From Ruegeria spongiae (lineage in GTDB: Bacteria > Pseudomonadota > Alphaproteobacteria > Rhodobacterales > Rhodobacteraceae), in assembly GCF_023502395.1 (NCBI RefSeq), contig NZ_JAMFMB010000003.1:175318-239317 (forward strand): a DNA stretch of 64,000 nucleotides, in the 5' to 3' direction. Below the pieces are notes generated by a model, which was not told the DNA's origin, did no database searches, and saw only the letters and a program-made list of their open reading frames with translations. Position 1 is the first letter of the stretch, and every line of letters starts with the position of its first letter. The position numbers and the translations under genes were made by a program. Of the stretch, positions 1 to 9,205 are shown one piece after another.

Positions 1-492
1 GAAAGTCTGGAAACTCACCACTTCGCCCGCGCTGATATGCACCCATTTCGAATGGGTGCCGGGCAGGCAGATCACCCCGTCCCAATCGGTGTTCAGCGCC
101 AGGAACCCGGCGATCTGGGTTTCCTCGCCGCGCATCACATCGGCAGGTTTGACCTGTTTCAGACCCGGCACCACATAGGCCCGGAGACGCGGATCGGTAT
201 CCGGCACCCGGATCGGCGCGCCCGAGAGCGGCGCAACCGGGACCGCTGCATAGGGCGCTTCGACCCAGCCTTGGCGCGCGCCGACCATGCCGCAGGCGAT
301 CACGTCGATAGGTGCCTCAGCCAGCCAGTCATCGACCAGTTCCAGCAGCGCGCCCTGAAACCCGGACCGTGCCAGCCGGCCCATGCCCTTGTCCGAGCGC
401 GCCTCAGCCACGGCGCGCTGCCCTTGCATGGCCCAGACCCGCAAATGCGAGGTGCCCCAGTCAACCGCGATCCATTCGGCTTTGACGCTCAT
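1..492 (-). CDS. dgoK: 2-dehydro-3-deoxygalactonokinase (partial, 3' end outside window)
   Basis: Only the first 164 residues are in the window. The protein starts MSVKAEWIAVDWGTSHLRVW, the N-terminal phosphate-binding motif of the DgoK kinase family (actin-like ATPase fold). A later stretch, GTHSKWVHI, is also typical of DgoK. The enzyme phosphorylates 2-dehydro-3-deoxy-D-galactonate with ATP, the step before aldol cleavage to pyruvate and glyceraldehyde 3-phosphate. The ATG lies 3 bases after the stop of the upstream SDR gene, so it is the next gene of the minus-strand galactose operon. The matching aldolase (dgoA) would be expected just beyond the left edge; that is inference. Identification is good; full length cannot be judged. 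Confidence 0.86.
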   Translation of the reverse strand, partial: MSVKAEWIAVDWGTSHLRVWAMQGQRAVAEARSDKGMGRLARSGFQGALLELVDDWLAEAPIDVIACGMVGARQGWVEAPYAAVPVAPLSGAPIRVPDTDPRLRAYVVPGLKQVKPADVMRGEETQIAGFLALNTDWDGVICLPGTHSKWVHISAGEVVSFQTF

Positions 493-495
493 GTC

Positions 496-1260
496 CTATC
501 CCGTCACCACAACGCCGCCATCCACGACCATGCACTGGCTTGTCATCATCCGGCTGGCATCCGAGGCCAGATACAGCACCGGCCCGATCATGTCATCCGG
601 CGTCAGATGCTCTTTCAGGCATTGCCGCTCCATATGGGCCTCCAGCCCTTCGGGGGTGGCCCATTGATCGAGCTGCTTCTGGGTCAGAACCCAACCGGGT
701 GCAAGGGCGTTCACGCGGATATTCTGCGGCCCCAGCTCGCGCGCGAGCGAACGGGTCATGCCGGTGATACCCGCATTGGCGGTGGTATAGGCGGTATAGC
801 CCGCATTGCCCATCATGTAGCTGATCGAGCTGAAATTGACGATCGAGCCGCCTGTGCCTCGCATCTGCCGCGCGGCTTCCTTGCAGGCAAAGTAATAGGC
901 CTTGAGGTTGATCGCCTGCATCCAGTCCCAGAATTCGGGCGTCGCCTCTTCCAAAGAATGGCGCTTGTCGTTGGCAGCATTGTTGACCAGCACCCGGATC
1001 GGACCATGGGCCGCCTCGGCCTGACGCATGGTCGCCAGCAACTGGTCGGTATCGGTGATGTCGCCCTGCAGGAACAGCGGCGCGCGCCCGTGTTTGCCCT
1101 GCATCTCGGCAACGAAGTCACTCGCATCCGAGCGTCCGATAAAGGCGACATTGGCCCCCTGCCCCATAAACCCATCAGTCAAGGACGCGCCGAGACCCGA
1201 GCCACCACCGGTGATATAGACCGACGCGCCTTTCAGATCGGGATGTATCACCTGTGTCAT
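496..1260 (-). CDS. SDR oxidoreductase, galactose 1-dehydrogenase-like
   Basis: 254-residue short-chain dehydrogenase. The Rossmann motif GGGSGLG is near residue 20, NNAA near 90, and the catalytic serine is in NFSSIS. The C-terminal half (MTRSLARELGP, QWATPEGLEAHMERQCL, LYLASDASRM) resembles rhizobial D-galactose 1-dehydrogenases as I recall them. That would oxidise galactose to galactonolactone, which fits the alpha-galactosidase and dgoK in the same operon. The active-site tetrad is odd: the YxxxK motif reads YTTAN, Asn replacing the catalytic Lys. I start at 1260, not the upstream ATG at 1293, because GAGGTGA sits 4-5 bases before it. A different sugar or sugar-acid substrate (arabinose, fucose) is possible. 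Confidence 0.75.
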   Translation of the reverse strand: MTQVIHPDLKGASVYITGGGSGLGASLTDGFMGQGANVAFIGRSDASDFVAEMQGKHGRAPLFLQGDITDTDQLLATMRQAEAAHGPIRVLVNNAANDKRHSLEEATPEFWDWMQAINLKAYYFACKEAARQMRGTGGSIVNFSSISYMMGNAGYTAYTTANAGITGMTRSLARELGPQNIRVNALAPGWVLTQKQLDQWATPEGLEAHMERQCLKEHLTPDDMIGPVLYLASDASRMMTSQCMVVDGGVVVTG

Positions 1261-1342
1261 TCGCTCACCTCTTTGCTTGTCCAGGAGGAACACTCGATTT
1301 TTCTTCCCGGAATTTTCCTAAAAATCTTGCTCCCGCCCGGCA

Positions 1343-3049
1343 TCAATGACTCTCCCGTGTGACCGGACGGGTGTCCTTGCCGACCAGAAAGTCCAGATCA
1401 GCCCCCTGATCGGCCTGTAGCACGTGATCGACATACATCTTCGCATAGCCGCGCGTATAATGCGGTGCGGGTGGGGTCCAATCTGCGCAGCGAGCCGCAA
1501 GCTCTGCCTCCGGCACCAATAGCTCCAACACGCCGGTCGCGACCGAGAGCCTGATCCGGTCGCCGGTGTGCACCAGTGCCAGAGGCCCGCCCGCCGTCGC
1601 CTCGGGGCTGACATGCAGGATGACCGTGCCAAAGGCGGTGCCCGACATGCGCGCATCGCTGACCCGTACGATATCGCGCACGCCGCGTTTCACCAGCTTG
1701 GCCGGGACCGGCATATCACCGACCTCGGGCATGCCGGGATAGCCTTTGGGGCCGCAATGTTTCAGCACCAGCACGGTGTTTTCATCCACCGGCAGGTCAT
1801 CGCGGTCGATATTGACCTTCAGCTCTTCGATTGTCTCAAAAACATAGGCCGGGCCCTCATGTTCCAGCAGATGATCGCTGGCCGCCGAGGGTTTCACAAT
1901 CGCCCCTTTCGGGGCCAGATTGCCGCGCAGCACGCGCAGGCCCACCGCCGGTTTCAGCGGCGCATCATAGGCATGGATGACATTGCGATCATAACATTCG
2001 GCCTCGTCATAATAATGCGAGATATCCTTGCCCATAACCGTATTGGCGGGGCGCAATTTGTGGCTGAGTTCGTTCAGAACCACCGGTACGCCGCCCGCGT
2101 AACAGAAATCTTCCATCAGATAGGTGCCGGATGGCATGCAATTGACCAGCAGCGGAATCTCTCCGCCGATCTCGAAATCCTCCATCGTCAAATCAACGCC
2201 GACGCGTCCTGCCAGCGCCAGCAGATGCACGACCGCATTCGTCGACCCGCCAAGGGCGGCATTGGCCAGTATGGCATTCTCGAAGCTTTCTTTGGTCAGA
2301 ACATCCGACAGTTTCAGCTCTTCCTCCACCATCTCGACGATGCGCTTGCCGGTCATATGTGCCAGCGCCATGCGGCGCGCATCAACCGCCGGAAGCGAGC
2401 CGTTCATCGGCAGGGCCAGCCCCATCGCTTCGGTCAATGAAGACATGGTCGAGGCGGTGCCCATGGTCATGCACACACCCTTGGACCGGCTCATGCCGGA
2501 CTCGGTGGCCATGAAGTCCTTGAGCGTCATATCCCCCGCCTTCACGTCCATGGCAAACTTGCGCACATCGGTGCCCGAGCCCAGATCGCGGCCCTTCCAC
2601 TTGCCGTTCAGCATCGGCCCGGCGCTGACCACGATCGTCGGCAGATCGACCGAGGCCGCGCCCATCAATTGCCCCGGCGTGGTCTTGTCGCAACCGCCCA
2701 ACAGCACCACGCCGTCCATACCATAGGCGCGAATGCTTTCTTCCACATCCATCGACAGCAGGTTGCGGAACAGCATTGCGGTGGGTTTCATCTGGGTCTC
2801 GCCCAGGCTCATCACCGGAAATTCGACCGGAAACCCGCCTGCTTCCCAAACGCCACGTTTCACCCCCTCGGCCAGATCGCGCAGACCGGAATTGCGAGGT
2901 GTCAGTTCCGACCAAGTATTGCAGATGCCGATGACAGGCCGCCCGTCAAAGACATGGTCAGGAAAGCCCTGGTTCTTCATCCAGCTCCGGCGGATGAAGC
3001 CATCCTTGTCCAGCATTCCATACCAGGTGCGATTGCGGCGCTCGCTCAT
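1343..3049 (-). CDS. IlvD/EDD-family sugar-acid dehydratase (arabinonate/galactonate type)
   Basis: 568 residues and collinear with rhizobial L-arabinonate dehydratase as I recall it: WYGMLDKDGFIRRSWMKNQG at the start, GGCDKTTPG (Cys120), SRSKGVCMTMGTAST, GGSTNAVVHL, CGPKGYPGMPEVG and RMSGTAFG. Family members dehydrate L-arabinonate, D-fuconate and D-galactonate to 2-keto-3-deoxy acids using an Fe-S cluster. In this operon D-galactonate is the likely substrate. The usual first cluster ligand, the Cys of TPCN, is Arg here (LTPRNSGL, about residue 52), although a Cys occurs 9 residues earlier in GICNTW. The start ATG overlaps the stop of the alpha-galactosidase gene (ATGA), indicating translational coupling. 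An 82-base gap separates its stop from the SDR start. Confidence 0.85.
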   Translation of the reverse strand: MSERRNRTWYGMLDKDGFIRRSWMKNQGFPDHVFDGRPVIGICNTWSELTPRNSGLRDLAEGVKRGVWEAGGFPVEFPVMSLGETQMKPTAMLFRNLLSMDVEESIRAYGMDGVVLLGGCDKTTPGQLMGAASVDLPTIVVSAGPMLNGKWKGRDLGSGTDVRKFAMDVKAGDMTLKDFMATESGMSRSKGVCMTMGTASTMSSLTEAMGLALPMNGSLPAVDARRMALAHMTGKRIVEMVEEELKLSDVLTKESFENAILANAALGGSTNAVVHLLALAGRVGVDLTMEDFEIGGEIPLLVNCMPSGTYLMEDFCYAGGVPVVLNELSHKLRPANTVMGKDISHYYDEAECYDRNVIHAYDAPLKPAVGLRVLRGNLAPKGAIVKPSAASDHLLEHEGPAYVFETIEELKVNIDRDDLPVDENTVLVLKHCGPKGYPGMPEVGDMPVPAKLVKRGVRDIVRVSDARMSGTAFGTVILHVSPEATAGGPLALVHTGDRIRLSVATGVLELLVPEAELAARCADWTPPAPHYTRGYAKMYVDHVLQADQGADLDFLVGKDTRPVTRESH

Positions 3050-5133
3050 AGTTTGCTGCCTTCAATAACCCACATACTCTGCGGGAAGCTCCACGGCAGG
3101 GTCAGGCCATGGCTCATCAGGTATTGACCGCTGACGGTCATGGGTTCCTGCTTCAGGATCGGATGCCCGCGCGACAGGGTCGGTGGCACTTCGGCCGTTT
3201 TGCGCAGCGATACGCGATATTGCGCATCTGCCTCCAGACGGGTCAAACGCAAGGGGCGCGGTGCAATCTGGGCCGAGGTATCGACCTTGCCCACAAAGAC
3301 GACAAAGCGCGAGCCGTCGCTGGTTTGTTGCTGCTCGGCCAGCACCGCCGGATCGGGGCTGTCGAGCCGCAGAATATCGGCGTAGTAAAGCCAGTCACGA
3401 TTGTCCTTCCACCACTCGGTGACCTCGCGCAGCACCCCGGCCTCTTCCTCGGTCAACTCGCGCGGGTCCATTTCGAACCCCATATGCCGCTGGGCGGCGA
3501 CCCAGGCGCGGAAGCGTATGTCCAGCACCCGGCCCGAGGTATGGCAGACGCGCGGACCCACATGGCTGCCCGTCACTGCCATCGGCAGGAAGATCGCCGC
3601 GTTGTGCTGAATGCGCAGTCGCTCCAGCGCGTCGTTGCTGTCGCTCAGCCAGACTCGCTGGGTGCGCTTGAGGATACCGAAATCGATCCGCCCGCCGCCC
3701 GAGGCGCAGCTTTCGATTTCCACATCCGGGAAATCGGCGCGCAGCCGGTCGATCAGCGCATAAGACCCGCGCGTCTGCGCCGCGTCCGGCATCGGCAGCA
3801 CGCGATTATGGTCCCATTTGATATAGTCGATGTCATGGGCCGACAGGATCGCCGCCATCCGCTCGTAAAGAAACTCGCGCACCTCGGGCAGCGCCATGTT
3901 CAGCGCCTTTTGCTGGCGACCGAGAATTTGATCCTCACCTCCCAGCGCCCATTCCGGATGCGCCCGGTGGATCGAGCTGTCGGGATTGATCATCTCGGGT
4001 TCGAACCAGATGCCAAAGGTCATGCCCAGCGAATGGACATGTTTGATCAGCGGGTCGAGTCCCTCGGGGTATTTGCGTGGATCGACCTCCCAATCGCTGA
4101 GCGATGAGGTGTCATCATCGCGCTGCCCGAACCATCCGTCATCCAGCACGAAGCGTTCGGAACCCAGATTGGCGGCACGCTCTGCGATGTCCTTCAGCTC
4201 CGGCAGGTTGTGGTTGAAATAGACCGCCTCCCAGCAATTGTAATGGACCGGGCGAGCGCGATCCGGCTTGGGGAAGGCCACGATCCGGTCACGCAGATGG
4301 CGCTGGAAGGCCACCGCGCAGCCATTGATCCCGTCATTGGAGAACACCGCATAAAGCGGTGCACTCTGGAACCGGGTCATCGCCTGCCGTTCCATCCGCG
4401 CGGCATGCCCGAACTGAATCTGGCGGCGGCCATCGGGCAGTTCTTCGGCCACCATCCGATGGCCGCCGGACCAGCCATAGTGGAATCCATAGGCCTGGCC
4501 TTGCGCATTCGTCGCCCCGCGCACCGGAACGATCAGGCCGGGAAAGTGTTCGTGCCCGGTGCGGCCCGTCCGGTTCTCGCGGTAGCGAATGCCCGGCGAC
4601 CAGGCGGTGCGGTTCATCTGAAACTCACCACACCAGCGCCCGGCGAAATCCAGCATCTCATCCGACAATTGCGGCGCCGGAAAGACCGGCGCACTGAGCC
4701 AGTGCAGCAGCACCGGGCGGTCTGCCTCCAACGTGGCCTGCGCCTCGATGATATGGGTCTTGGGGTCGACCGAAAACCGCGCCACATAGGTCAGGCGATG
4801 TGCCTCGTCCCGATAGGTCAGGACAATGTGCTGGTCATCGACTTCTTCACCCACATAGCAGAACTTGGGCAGCAGTGGTGTGCCGTCCCCATCGCGCACA
4901 ATCAGGCCCGGCTGGCCCGGAAAACTGCGCGTCGCCTCGGGGCAGATCGACAGCTCGGGGTTGGCGTCCAGCATGCCCCCGGTGACGTCCAGCCCGTAGG
5001 CCTTGAACAGTGTTTTCTCATTTTCGCCCTCGGGCAGGCGTGGCCCGAAATAGACGATCTCGGGCAGGCGCTCGCGGTCTGCCGCGAGCACCAGAGATTG
5101 CCGCTCATCATGCAGCGACCACGTGCGTATCAT
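3046..5133 (-). CDS. Alpha-galactosidase, glycoside hydrolase family 36
   Basis: 695 residues, normal for bacterial GH36. Visible landmarks are the barrel motif LDDGWFG (about 330), GIWFEPEMI (about 375), the nucleophile in YIKWDHNR (Asp about 441), ESCASGGGR (475-482) and the acid/base in WLSDSND (Asp about 498). It hydrolyses terminal alpha-1,6-galactose from melibiose, raffinose or galactosides. There is no signal peptide, so it acts in the cytoplasm on sugar imported by the adjacent ABC transporter. Its ATG overlaps the permease stop by one base, and its stop overlaps the dehydratase ATG. The family assignment is firm; the exact oligosaccharide is inferred from context. Confidence 0.95.
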   Translation of the reverse strand: MIRTWSLHDERQSLVLAADRERLPEIVYFGPRLPEGENEKTLFKAYGLDVTGGMLDANPELSICPEATRSFPGQPGLIVRDGDGTPLLPKFCYVGEEVDDQHIVLTYRDEAHRLTYVARFSVDPKTHIIEAQATLEADRPVLLHWLSAPVFPAPQLSDEMLDFAGRWCGEFQMNRTAWSPGIRYRENRTGRTGHEHFPGLIVPVRGATNAQGQAYGFHYGWSGGHRMVAEELPDGRRQIQFGHAARMERQAMTRFQSAPLYAVFSNDGINGCAVAFQRHLRDRIVAFPKPDRARPVHYNCWEAVYFNHNLPELKDIAERAANLGSERFVLDDGWFGQRDDDTSSLSDWEVDPRKYPEGLDPLIKHVHSLGMTFGIWFEPEMINPDSSIHRAHPEWALGGEDQILGRQQKALNMALPEVREFLYERMAAILSAHDIDYIKWDHNRVLPMPDAAQTRGSYALIDRLRADFPDVEIESCASGGGRIDFGILKRTQRVWLSDSNDALERLRIQHNAAIFLPMAVTGSHVGPRVCHTSGRVLDIRFRAWVAAQRHMGFEMDPRELTEEEAGVLREVTEWWKDNRDWLYYADILRLDSPDPAVLAEQQQTSDGSRFVVFVGKVDTSAQIAPRPLRLTRLEADAQYRVSLRKTAEVPPTLSRGHPILKQEPMTVSGQYLMSHGLTLPWSFPQSMWVIEGSKL

Positions 5134-5981
5134 TACTTGACGGCTCCGAGGGTGAGACCCGCGATGAAATGTTTCTGCATCAGGAAGAACATCGCCACCG
5201 GCGGCAATGCGGCCACGATGCTGCCCGCGCTCATCAGGTGATAGGCGGCGCGGAACTGCGCGTTGAAACTGGTGATCCCGGCCGTGACCGGCTGGCTTTC
5301 CGCCCCTTGCGTCAGCACCACCGCCCAGAAGTAATCGTTCCAGATGAAGGTGAACATCAGCACGCTGAGTGCGGCCAGCGCCGGTTTCATCAGCGGCAAC
5401 ACCACATACCAGAAAATCTTGATCTCGCTGATGCCCTCGACCCGCGCTGCCTCGATCAGGGCAAAGGGCAGCGCCTTGATGAAATTGCGCATGAAGAGCG
5501 TGCAGAACCCGGTTTGGAAGGCGATATGGAACAGCACCAGCCCGGTCTTGGTGTTATACAGCCCCAGATCCAGCGTCAGATCGCGCACCGGCACCATCAG
5601 GATCTGGAAGGGCACGAAGTTGCCCGCAACAAACATGAAGAAGATCCACAGGTTCGACTTGAACTTGTAGATCCCCAGCGCAAAGCCGGTCATCGAGCTG
5701 AGCGCCACCGCCCCGATCACCGTCGGCACGGTGATCAGGATCGAGTTCAGCATGTAGCGCGGCATGTCGCTGTTGAAGAACACCTGCCCGTAGTTCTGGA
5801 AAAACTCGAACGAGCTGGGCATCCCCCAGTAGTTGGCGTTGACGAAATCCGCATCCGGCTTGACCGAGAAGAGCGCCACTGCCAGCAGCGGCCCGAGCCA
5901 CAGCAACAGGGCAACGGGCAGCAGCGCCTTATAGGTGATCTGAGCGGCTTTGGGCTGTTTTTCAATCGGCGTGGGAAACAT
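5133..5981 (-). CDS. Sugar ABC transporter permease (MalG/UgpE type)
   Basis: 282-residue inner-membrane permease with about six hydrophobic segments. The EAA loop reads EAARVEGISEIKIFWYVVLPLMKPALAAL, the site that docks the ATPase. It is the second permease of a carbohydrate-uptake-1 system, following the MalF-like gene by 3 bases and overlapping the alpha-galactosidase start by one base. With the binding protein and the divergently placed ATPase it forms a high-affinity alpha-galactoside importer. The substrate is inferred from the co-transcribed alpha-galactosidase. Confidence 0.93.
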   Translation of the reverse strand: MFPTPIEKQPKAAQITYKALLPVALLLWLGPLLAVALFSVKPDADFVNANYWGMPSSFEFFQNYGQVFFNSDMPRYMLNSILITVPTVIGAVALSSMTGFALGIYKFKSNLWIFFMFVAGNFVPFQILMVPVRDLTLDLGLYNTKTGLVLFHIAFQTGFCTLFMRNFIKALPFALIEAARVEGISEIKIFWYVVLPLMKPALAALSVLMFTFIWNDYFWAVVLTQGAESQPVTAGITSFNAQFRAAYHLMSAGSIVAALPPVAMFFLMQKHFIAGLTLGAVK

Positions 5982-5984
5982 GGA

Positions 5985-6926
5985 TCAATGCCCCTTCTCT
6001 TCGCGGTACATCGACCACAGGAAGTAGGTGATGAAGCACATCATGATCATGAACAGCACCACTGCGATCGCCGCGCCATAGCCCATGCGGAAACCGTATT
6101 CGGACAACGCCACCTCGAACATGTAATAGGCCAGCACCCGGGACGATCCGAACGGTCCGCCCTGGGTCATCACTGAGATCAGGTCGAAGGATCTGAGTGC
6201 GCCGATGATCGTCACTACAAAGGCGATGAATGTGGCGGGCCGCAATTGCGGCAGCACGATATACCACAGCATCTTGATACCCTTGGCCCCGTCCAGCCGC
6301 CCGGCCTCGATCTGTTCGGGATCGACCGCGTTCAGGCCGGTGAGGTAGAGGATCATGCAATAGGCGGTCTGTGGCCAGAGCCCGGCTGCGATGATGCCAT
6401 AGGTCACCAGATGCTCATTGCCCAGCACGTTGATCGGCCCCATGCCAAACACGCCCAGCATCTGGTTCAGCAGCCCGAAGGTCGGGTCATAAAACCAGGT
6501 GAATACCAGCCCGACCACAACCTGGCTGATCACGAAGGGGAAGAAAAACAACGATTTGTACAGCCGGATGCCAAACACCGTCTGGTTCAGCAGCAACGCA
6601 ATGAACAGACCCGCCGGGATCGCCAGAAGATACAGCACCAGCCAGATCAGGTTGTTCTTGAGCGAGGTATAGAACGCGTCGCGATCGACCCATTCATAAT
6701 ACAGGTCCTCGTAATTGCGCATGCCGATATATTCCGCCTGCCCCAACCCGTCCCATTCATAAAGCGACAGATTGAAGGACTGAAAAACCGGGGCGATCAC
6801 ATAAACGACGAAGAACAAAATACCCGGTGCCAGAAACAACCAGGGTGCAATGGCTTGCTGATTGCGGTGGAACCAGCTTTCGGGTTCGGAATCAATGATA
6901 TCGGTCGAGGCGGACATGGCGGCCAT
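5985..6926 (-). CDS. Sugar ABC transporter permease (MalF/UgpA type)
   Basis: 313 residues with a cytoplasmic N-terminus and about six membrane helices. The EAA motif is EAGRLDGAKGIKMLWYIVLPQL near residue 210. It pairs with the following MalG-type permease. Two ATGs are possible: 6926 and 6917. The second (MSASTD) has AAAGAG 9 bases upstream and may be the true start. The gene lies 93 bases downstream of the binding-protein gene, with a GC-rich stem-loop between them that probably lowers permease expression relative to the binding protein. Confidence 0.92.
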   Translation of the reverse strand: MAAMSASTDIIDSEPESWFHRNQQAIAPWLFLAPGILFFVVYVIAPVFQSFNLSLYEWDGLGQAEYIGMRNYEDLYYEWVDRDAFYTSLKNNLIWLVLYLLAIPAGLFIALLLNQTVFGIRLYKSLFFFPFVISQVVVGLVFTWFYDPTFGLLNQMLGVFGMGPINVLGNEHLVTYGIIAAGLWPQTAYCMILYLTGLNAVDPEQIEAGRLDGAKGIKMLWYIVLPQLRPATFIAFVVTIIGALRSFDLISVMTQGGPFGSSRVLAYYMFEVALSEYGFRMGYGAAIAVVLFMIMMCFITYFLWSMYREEKGH

Positions 6927-6992
6927 CTCTTTCAGACTTTAGGGGGTGCGGCGGCGGGAACAGGCCCCGCCCTGCCGCGGTCTTAGGCGTCA

Positions 6993-7010
6993 GGTGGGGT
7001 CACCCCCACC
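6993..7010 (-). terminator. Intergenic stem-loop after the binding-protein gene
   Basis: GGTGGGG and CCCCACC form a 7-bp inverted repeat with a 4-base loop, about 10 bases beyond the binding-protein stop. There is no T-run, so it is better read as an mRNA-stabilising or attenuating hairpin than a full terminator. Such hairpins are common between binding-protein and permease genes. Confidence 0.5.
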
Positions 7011-7019
7011 CGCATTTTG

Positions 7020-8276
7020 TTATTTGTAGATACGCCCGCGTGCGCGTTCCAGCTTGGCCAGGATCTTGTCAACCTGATCTGGCTTGACCATGAATTCCTG
7101 GAAGCCTTCCATCGACACTTTGGCCATTTCGGCCGGGGCATCGCGGTCCCAGAACTGGGCCACGCCGCCGGGGCTGTTCTCGCTCAGCATGACAAAGCCC
7201 TTTTGCAGGAACTTATCGTCATCCACGCTGGACTTCGAGTTTACCGGCAACTGTCCGAGGTTCTTGCCATCGTTGATGATGGTCTGCTCTTCGGGTGAGG
7301 CCACGAAACGCAGGAATTCGCGCGCGGCTTCCTTGTTCTTGGCCGCAGAGGGAATGTGGAACGTGTCGGTGGGCGCGTCCTCGGCCAGTTCGACATCCGG
7401 GTTGATCGAAACGAACTGGTAGAAATCCAACTGATCGTCGGTCAGACCCGCATCCCGCAGAGGTGCCACAGCAAAGTTGCCCATCAGATAGGCGGCCGCC
7501 TCGCCATTGACCATGAACGGTAACGCCTCCTGCCAGCTATAGGTCTGGTGGTTGTCGATGAAGGCGCCCATGTCGATCAGCTCTTTCCAGTTCGCGAAAG
7601 TCTGCTTGACCCGGTCGTCCTCCCAGCTGATCTCGCCATTGGCCAGCTGATTGTGGAAATCATAGCCGTTGGTGCGCATGTTGAGATAGTCGAACCAGCC
7701 ACCGGCGGTCCACAGGAACTTGGTGCCGATCGTGTAGCAAGCGCGGCCCGAGGCGACGATCTTCTCGCAATTGACCTTTTCCTCCTCCCAGGTGGTCGGC
7801 GCGCTCAGCTCCAACTCGTCAAAGATGTCTTTGCGGTAATAAACGCCCCACTGGTAGTAGGTATAGGGAACGCCCCACTGCTTGCCGTCGATGGTCATCG
7901 CACCTTTGGTGGACTTCAGATCATCGGCGAACATCGGCTCGGCCCAGAGGTCCGACACATCGTCGAACAGGCCCGCATCAACATAAGGCTTCATCCGGTT
8001 GGCGGCATACCAGGTCGCCACATCTGGCGCATTGGCGGTCAGGAAGTTGCGGATCTGGGTCTTATATGCTTCGCGATCGATCACCGTGATCTCGATGTTG
8101 AGGTCCGGGTTCTTCTCACCAAAGCGTTCGATCATGGCTTCCATCGTCGCGCGTGGCGCGGGGTTCGACGTATCCAGAAAGATCGACAGATCGCCGCTGA
8201 CCTGCGCCAAGGCCGGCGCCGACAATGCCGTGCAGGCTGCAAGAGCGGCAAGAGTCCGCTTGGTCATGGAATGCAT
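7020..8276 (-). CDS. Sugar ABC transporter periplasmic binding protein (family 1)
   Basis: 418 residues. A Sec signal peptide (MTKRTLAALAACTALSAPALAQ) precedes a family-1 solute-binding fold with DLSIFLDTSNPAPRATMEAMIERFGEKNP at the mature N-terminus and WGVPYTYYQWGVYYRKD, typical of oligosaccharide binders. I choose ATG 8276 because AGGGAGGA lies 5 bases upstream; an upstream in-frame ATG at 8309 falls within a probable operator. It is the first gene of the operon and probably binds melibiose/raffinose-type sugars in the periplasm; the ligand is inferred from the alpha-galactosidase downstream. Confidence 0.92.
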   Translation of the reverse strand: MHSMTKRTLAALAACTALSAPALAQVSGDLSIFLDTSNPAPRATMEAMIERFGEKNPDLNIEITVIDREAYKTQIRNFLTANAPDVATWYAANRMKPYVDAGLFDDVSDLWAEPMFADDLKSTKGAMTIDGKQWGVPYTYYQWGVYYRKDIFDELELSAPTTWEEEKVNCEKIVASGRACYTIGTKFLWTAGGWFDYLNMRTNGYDFHNQLANGEISWEDDRVKQTFANWKELIDMGAFIDNHQTYSWQEALPFMVNGEAAAYLMGNFAVAPLRDAGLTDDQLDFYQFVSINPDVELAEDAPTDTFHIPSAAKNKEAAREFLRFVASPEEQTIINDGKNLGQLPVNSKSSVDDDKFLQKGFVMLSENSPGGVAQFWDRDAPAEMAKVSMEGFQEFMVKPDQVDKILAKLERARGRIYK

Positions 8277-8302
8277 GGTGTCCTCCCTGTAGCTTCCAAT
8301 TA

Positions 8303-8340
8303 GTTCCATTATTTGAAACCATGTTTTACATATTGAAAAC
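8303..8340. promoter_or_regulatory. Two tandem candidate IclR operators in the divergent promoter
   Basis: The 138-bp gap between the binding-protein and iclR starts holds two similar imperfect palindromes: GTTCCATTATTTGAAAC at 8303-8319 and GTTTTACATATTGAAAAC at 8323-8340. Both have GTT..A/T-rich..AAC arms and are spaced about two helical turns apart. This is the usual style and place of IclR-family operators, so the adjacent regulator probably binds here and controls both directions. Confidence 0.5.
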
Positions 8341-8414
8341 TACACATCACTTCGGCTAGGGTTGTCAACAATAATCCTGCGCAAGGTCAGGACAACAGGA
8401 GGAGACGTCACCCA

Positions 8415-9205
8415 ATGTCAGGGGACGGAACAGTCGGAAAAGCATGTGATGTGCTGGACCTTGTCGCGGGGTTCAATCGCCCTGTGCGCTTTGGCGAATT
8501 GCTGGATCACAGCCCCTTCCCCAAGGCCACGCTTTACCGGTTTTTGCAGACCCTCACGAATCAGGGCATGCTCAGCTACGACAGCGACCGGCAATCTTAC
8601 ACGCTGGGTATCAGGCTGGTGCGGCTGGCCCATGCCGCCTGGACCCAAAGTTCACTGGCGCCCGTCGCGCGACCGCATCTGGATGCGCTCAGCCGTGATC
8701 TGGGTGAAACCGTACATCTGGCGCAACTCGATGCCAGCCAGGTGCTCTATGTCGACAAGCGCAACGCCGATGACCCGGTCGAGATGTATTCGCAGGCCGG
8801 CAAGGTCGGTCCGGCCTATTGTACCGGGGTCGGCAAGGCGATGCTGGCCTTCCTGCCCGAAGACGCGTTGACCCGCGCGATCCAGCAGCAGAGCTTTCAC
8901 CGCTTCACGCCCCATACGCTGGGGTCCGAGGCAGAGCTGCGCGCCGAACTCGACGCGATCCGCGCCCGCGGCTATGCCTTCGACCGTGAGGAACACGAAC
9001 CCGGCATCATCTGCATCGCCGCCCCCATCCTGACCCCGGGCGATCGGATGCTGGGGGCGATGTCGATCACCGGGCCGACCAGCCGGACCGACCTGAAAAC
9101 ACTCGAAAAATGGGCCCCACGCGTGCGGCAGGCCGCTGACGATATCGGGCGCGAGGCACAGGCCTGGCGCTTTCCCGAAACACTCCACAAAGAGGCGATG
9201 GCGAC

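Noticed and set aside
37..1362. Long plus-strand open frame of 441 codons
   Set aside because: It is antisense to the dgoK and SDR genes, has no family motif, and arises from the GC-rich codon bias of the real genes.
5010..6176. 388-codon plus-strand open frame across the permease genes
   Set aside because: Antisense to membrane-protein genes, yielding a Gln/His/Arg-rich sequence without any domain.
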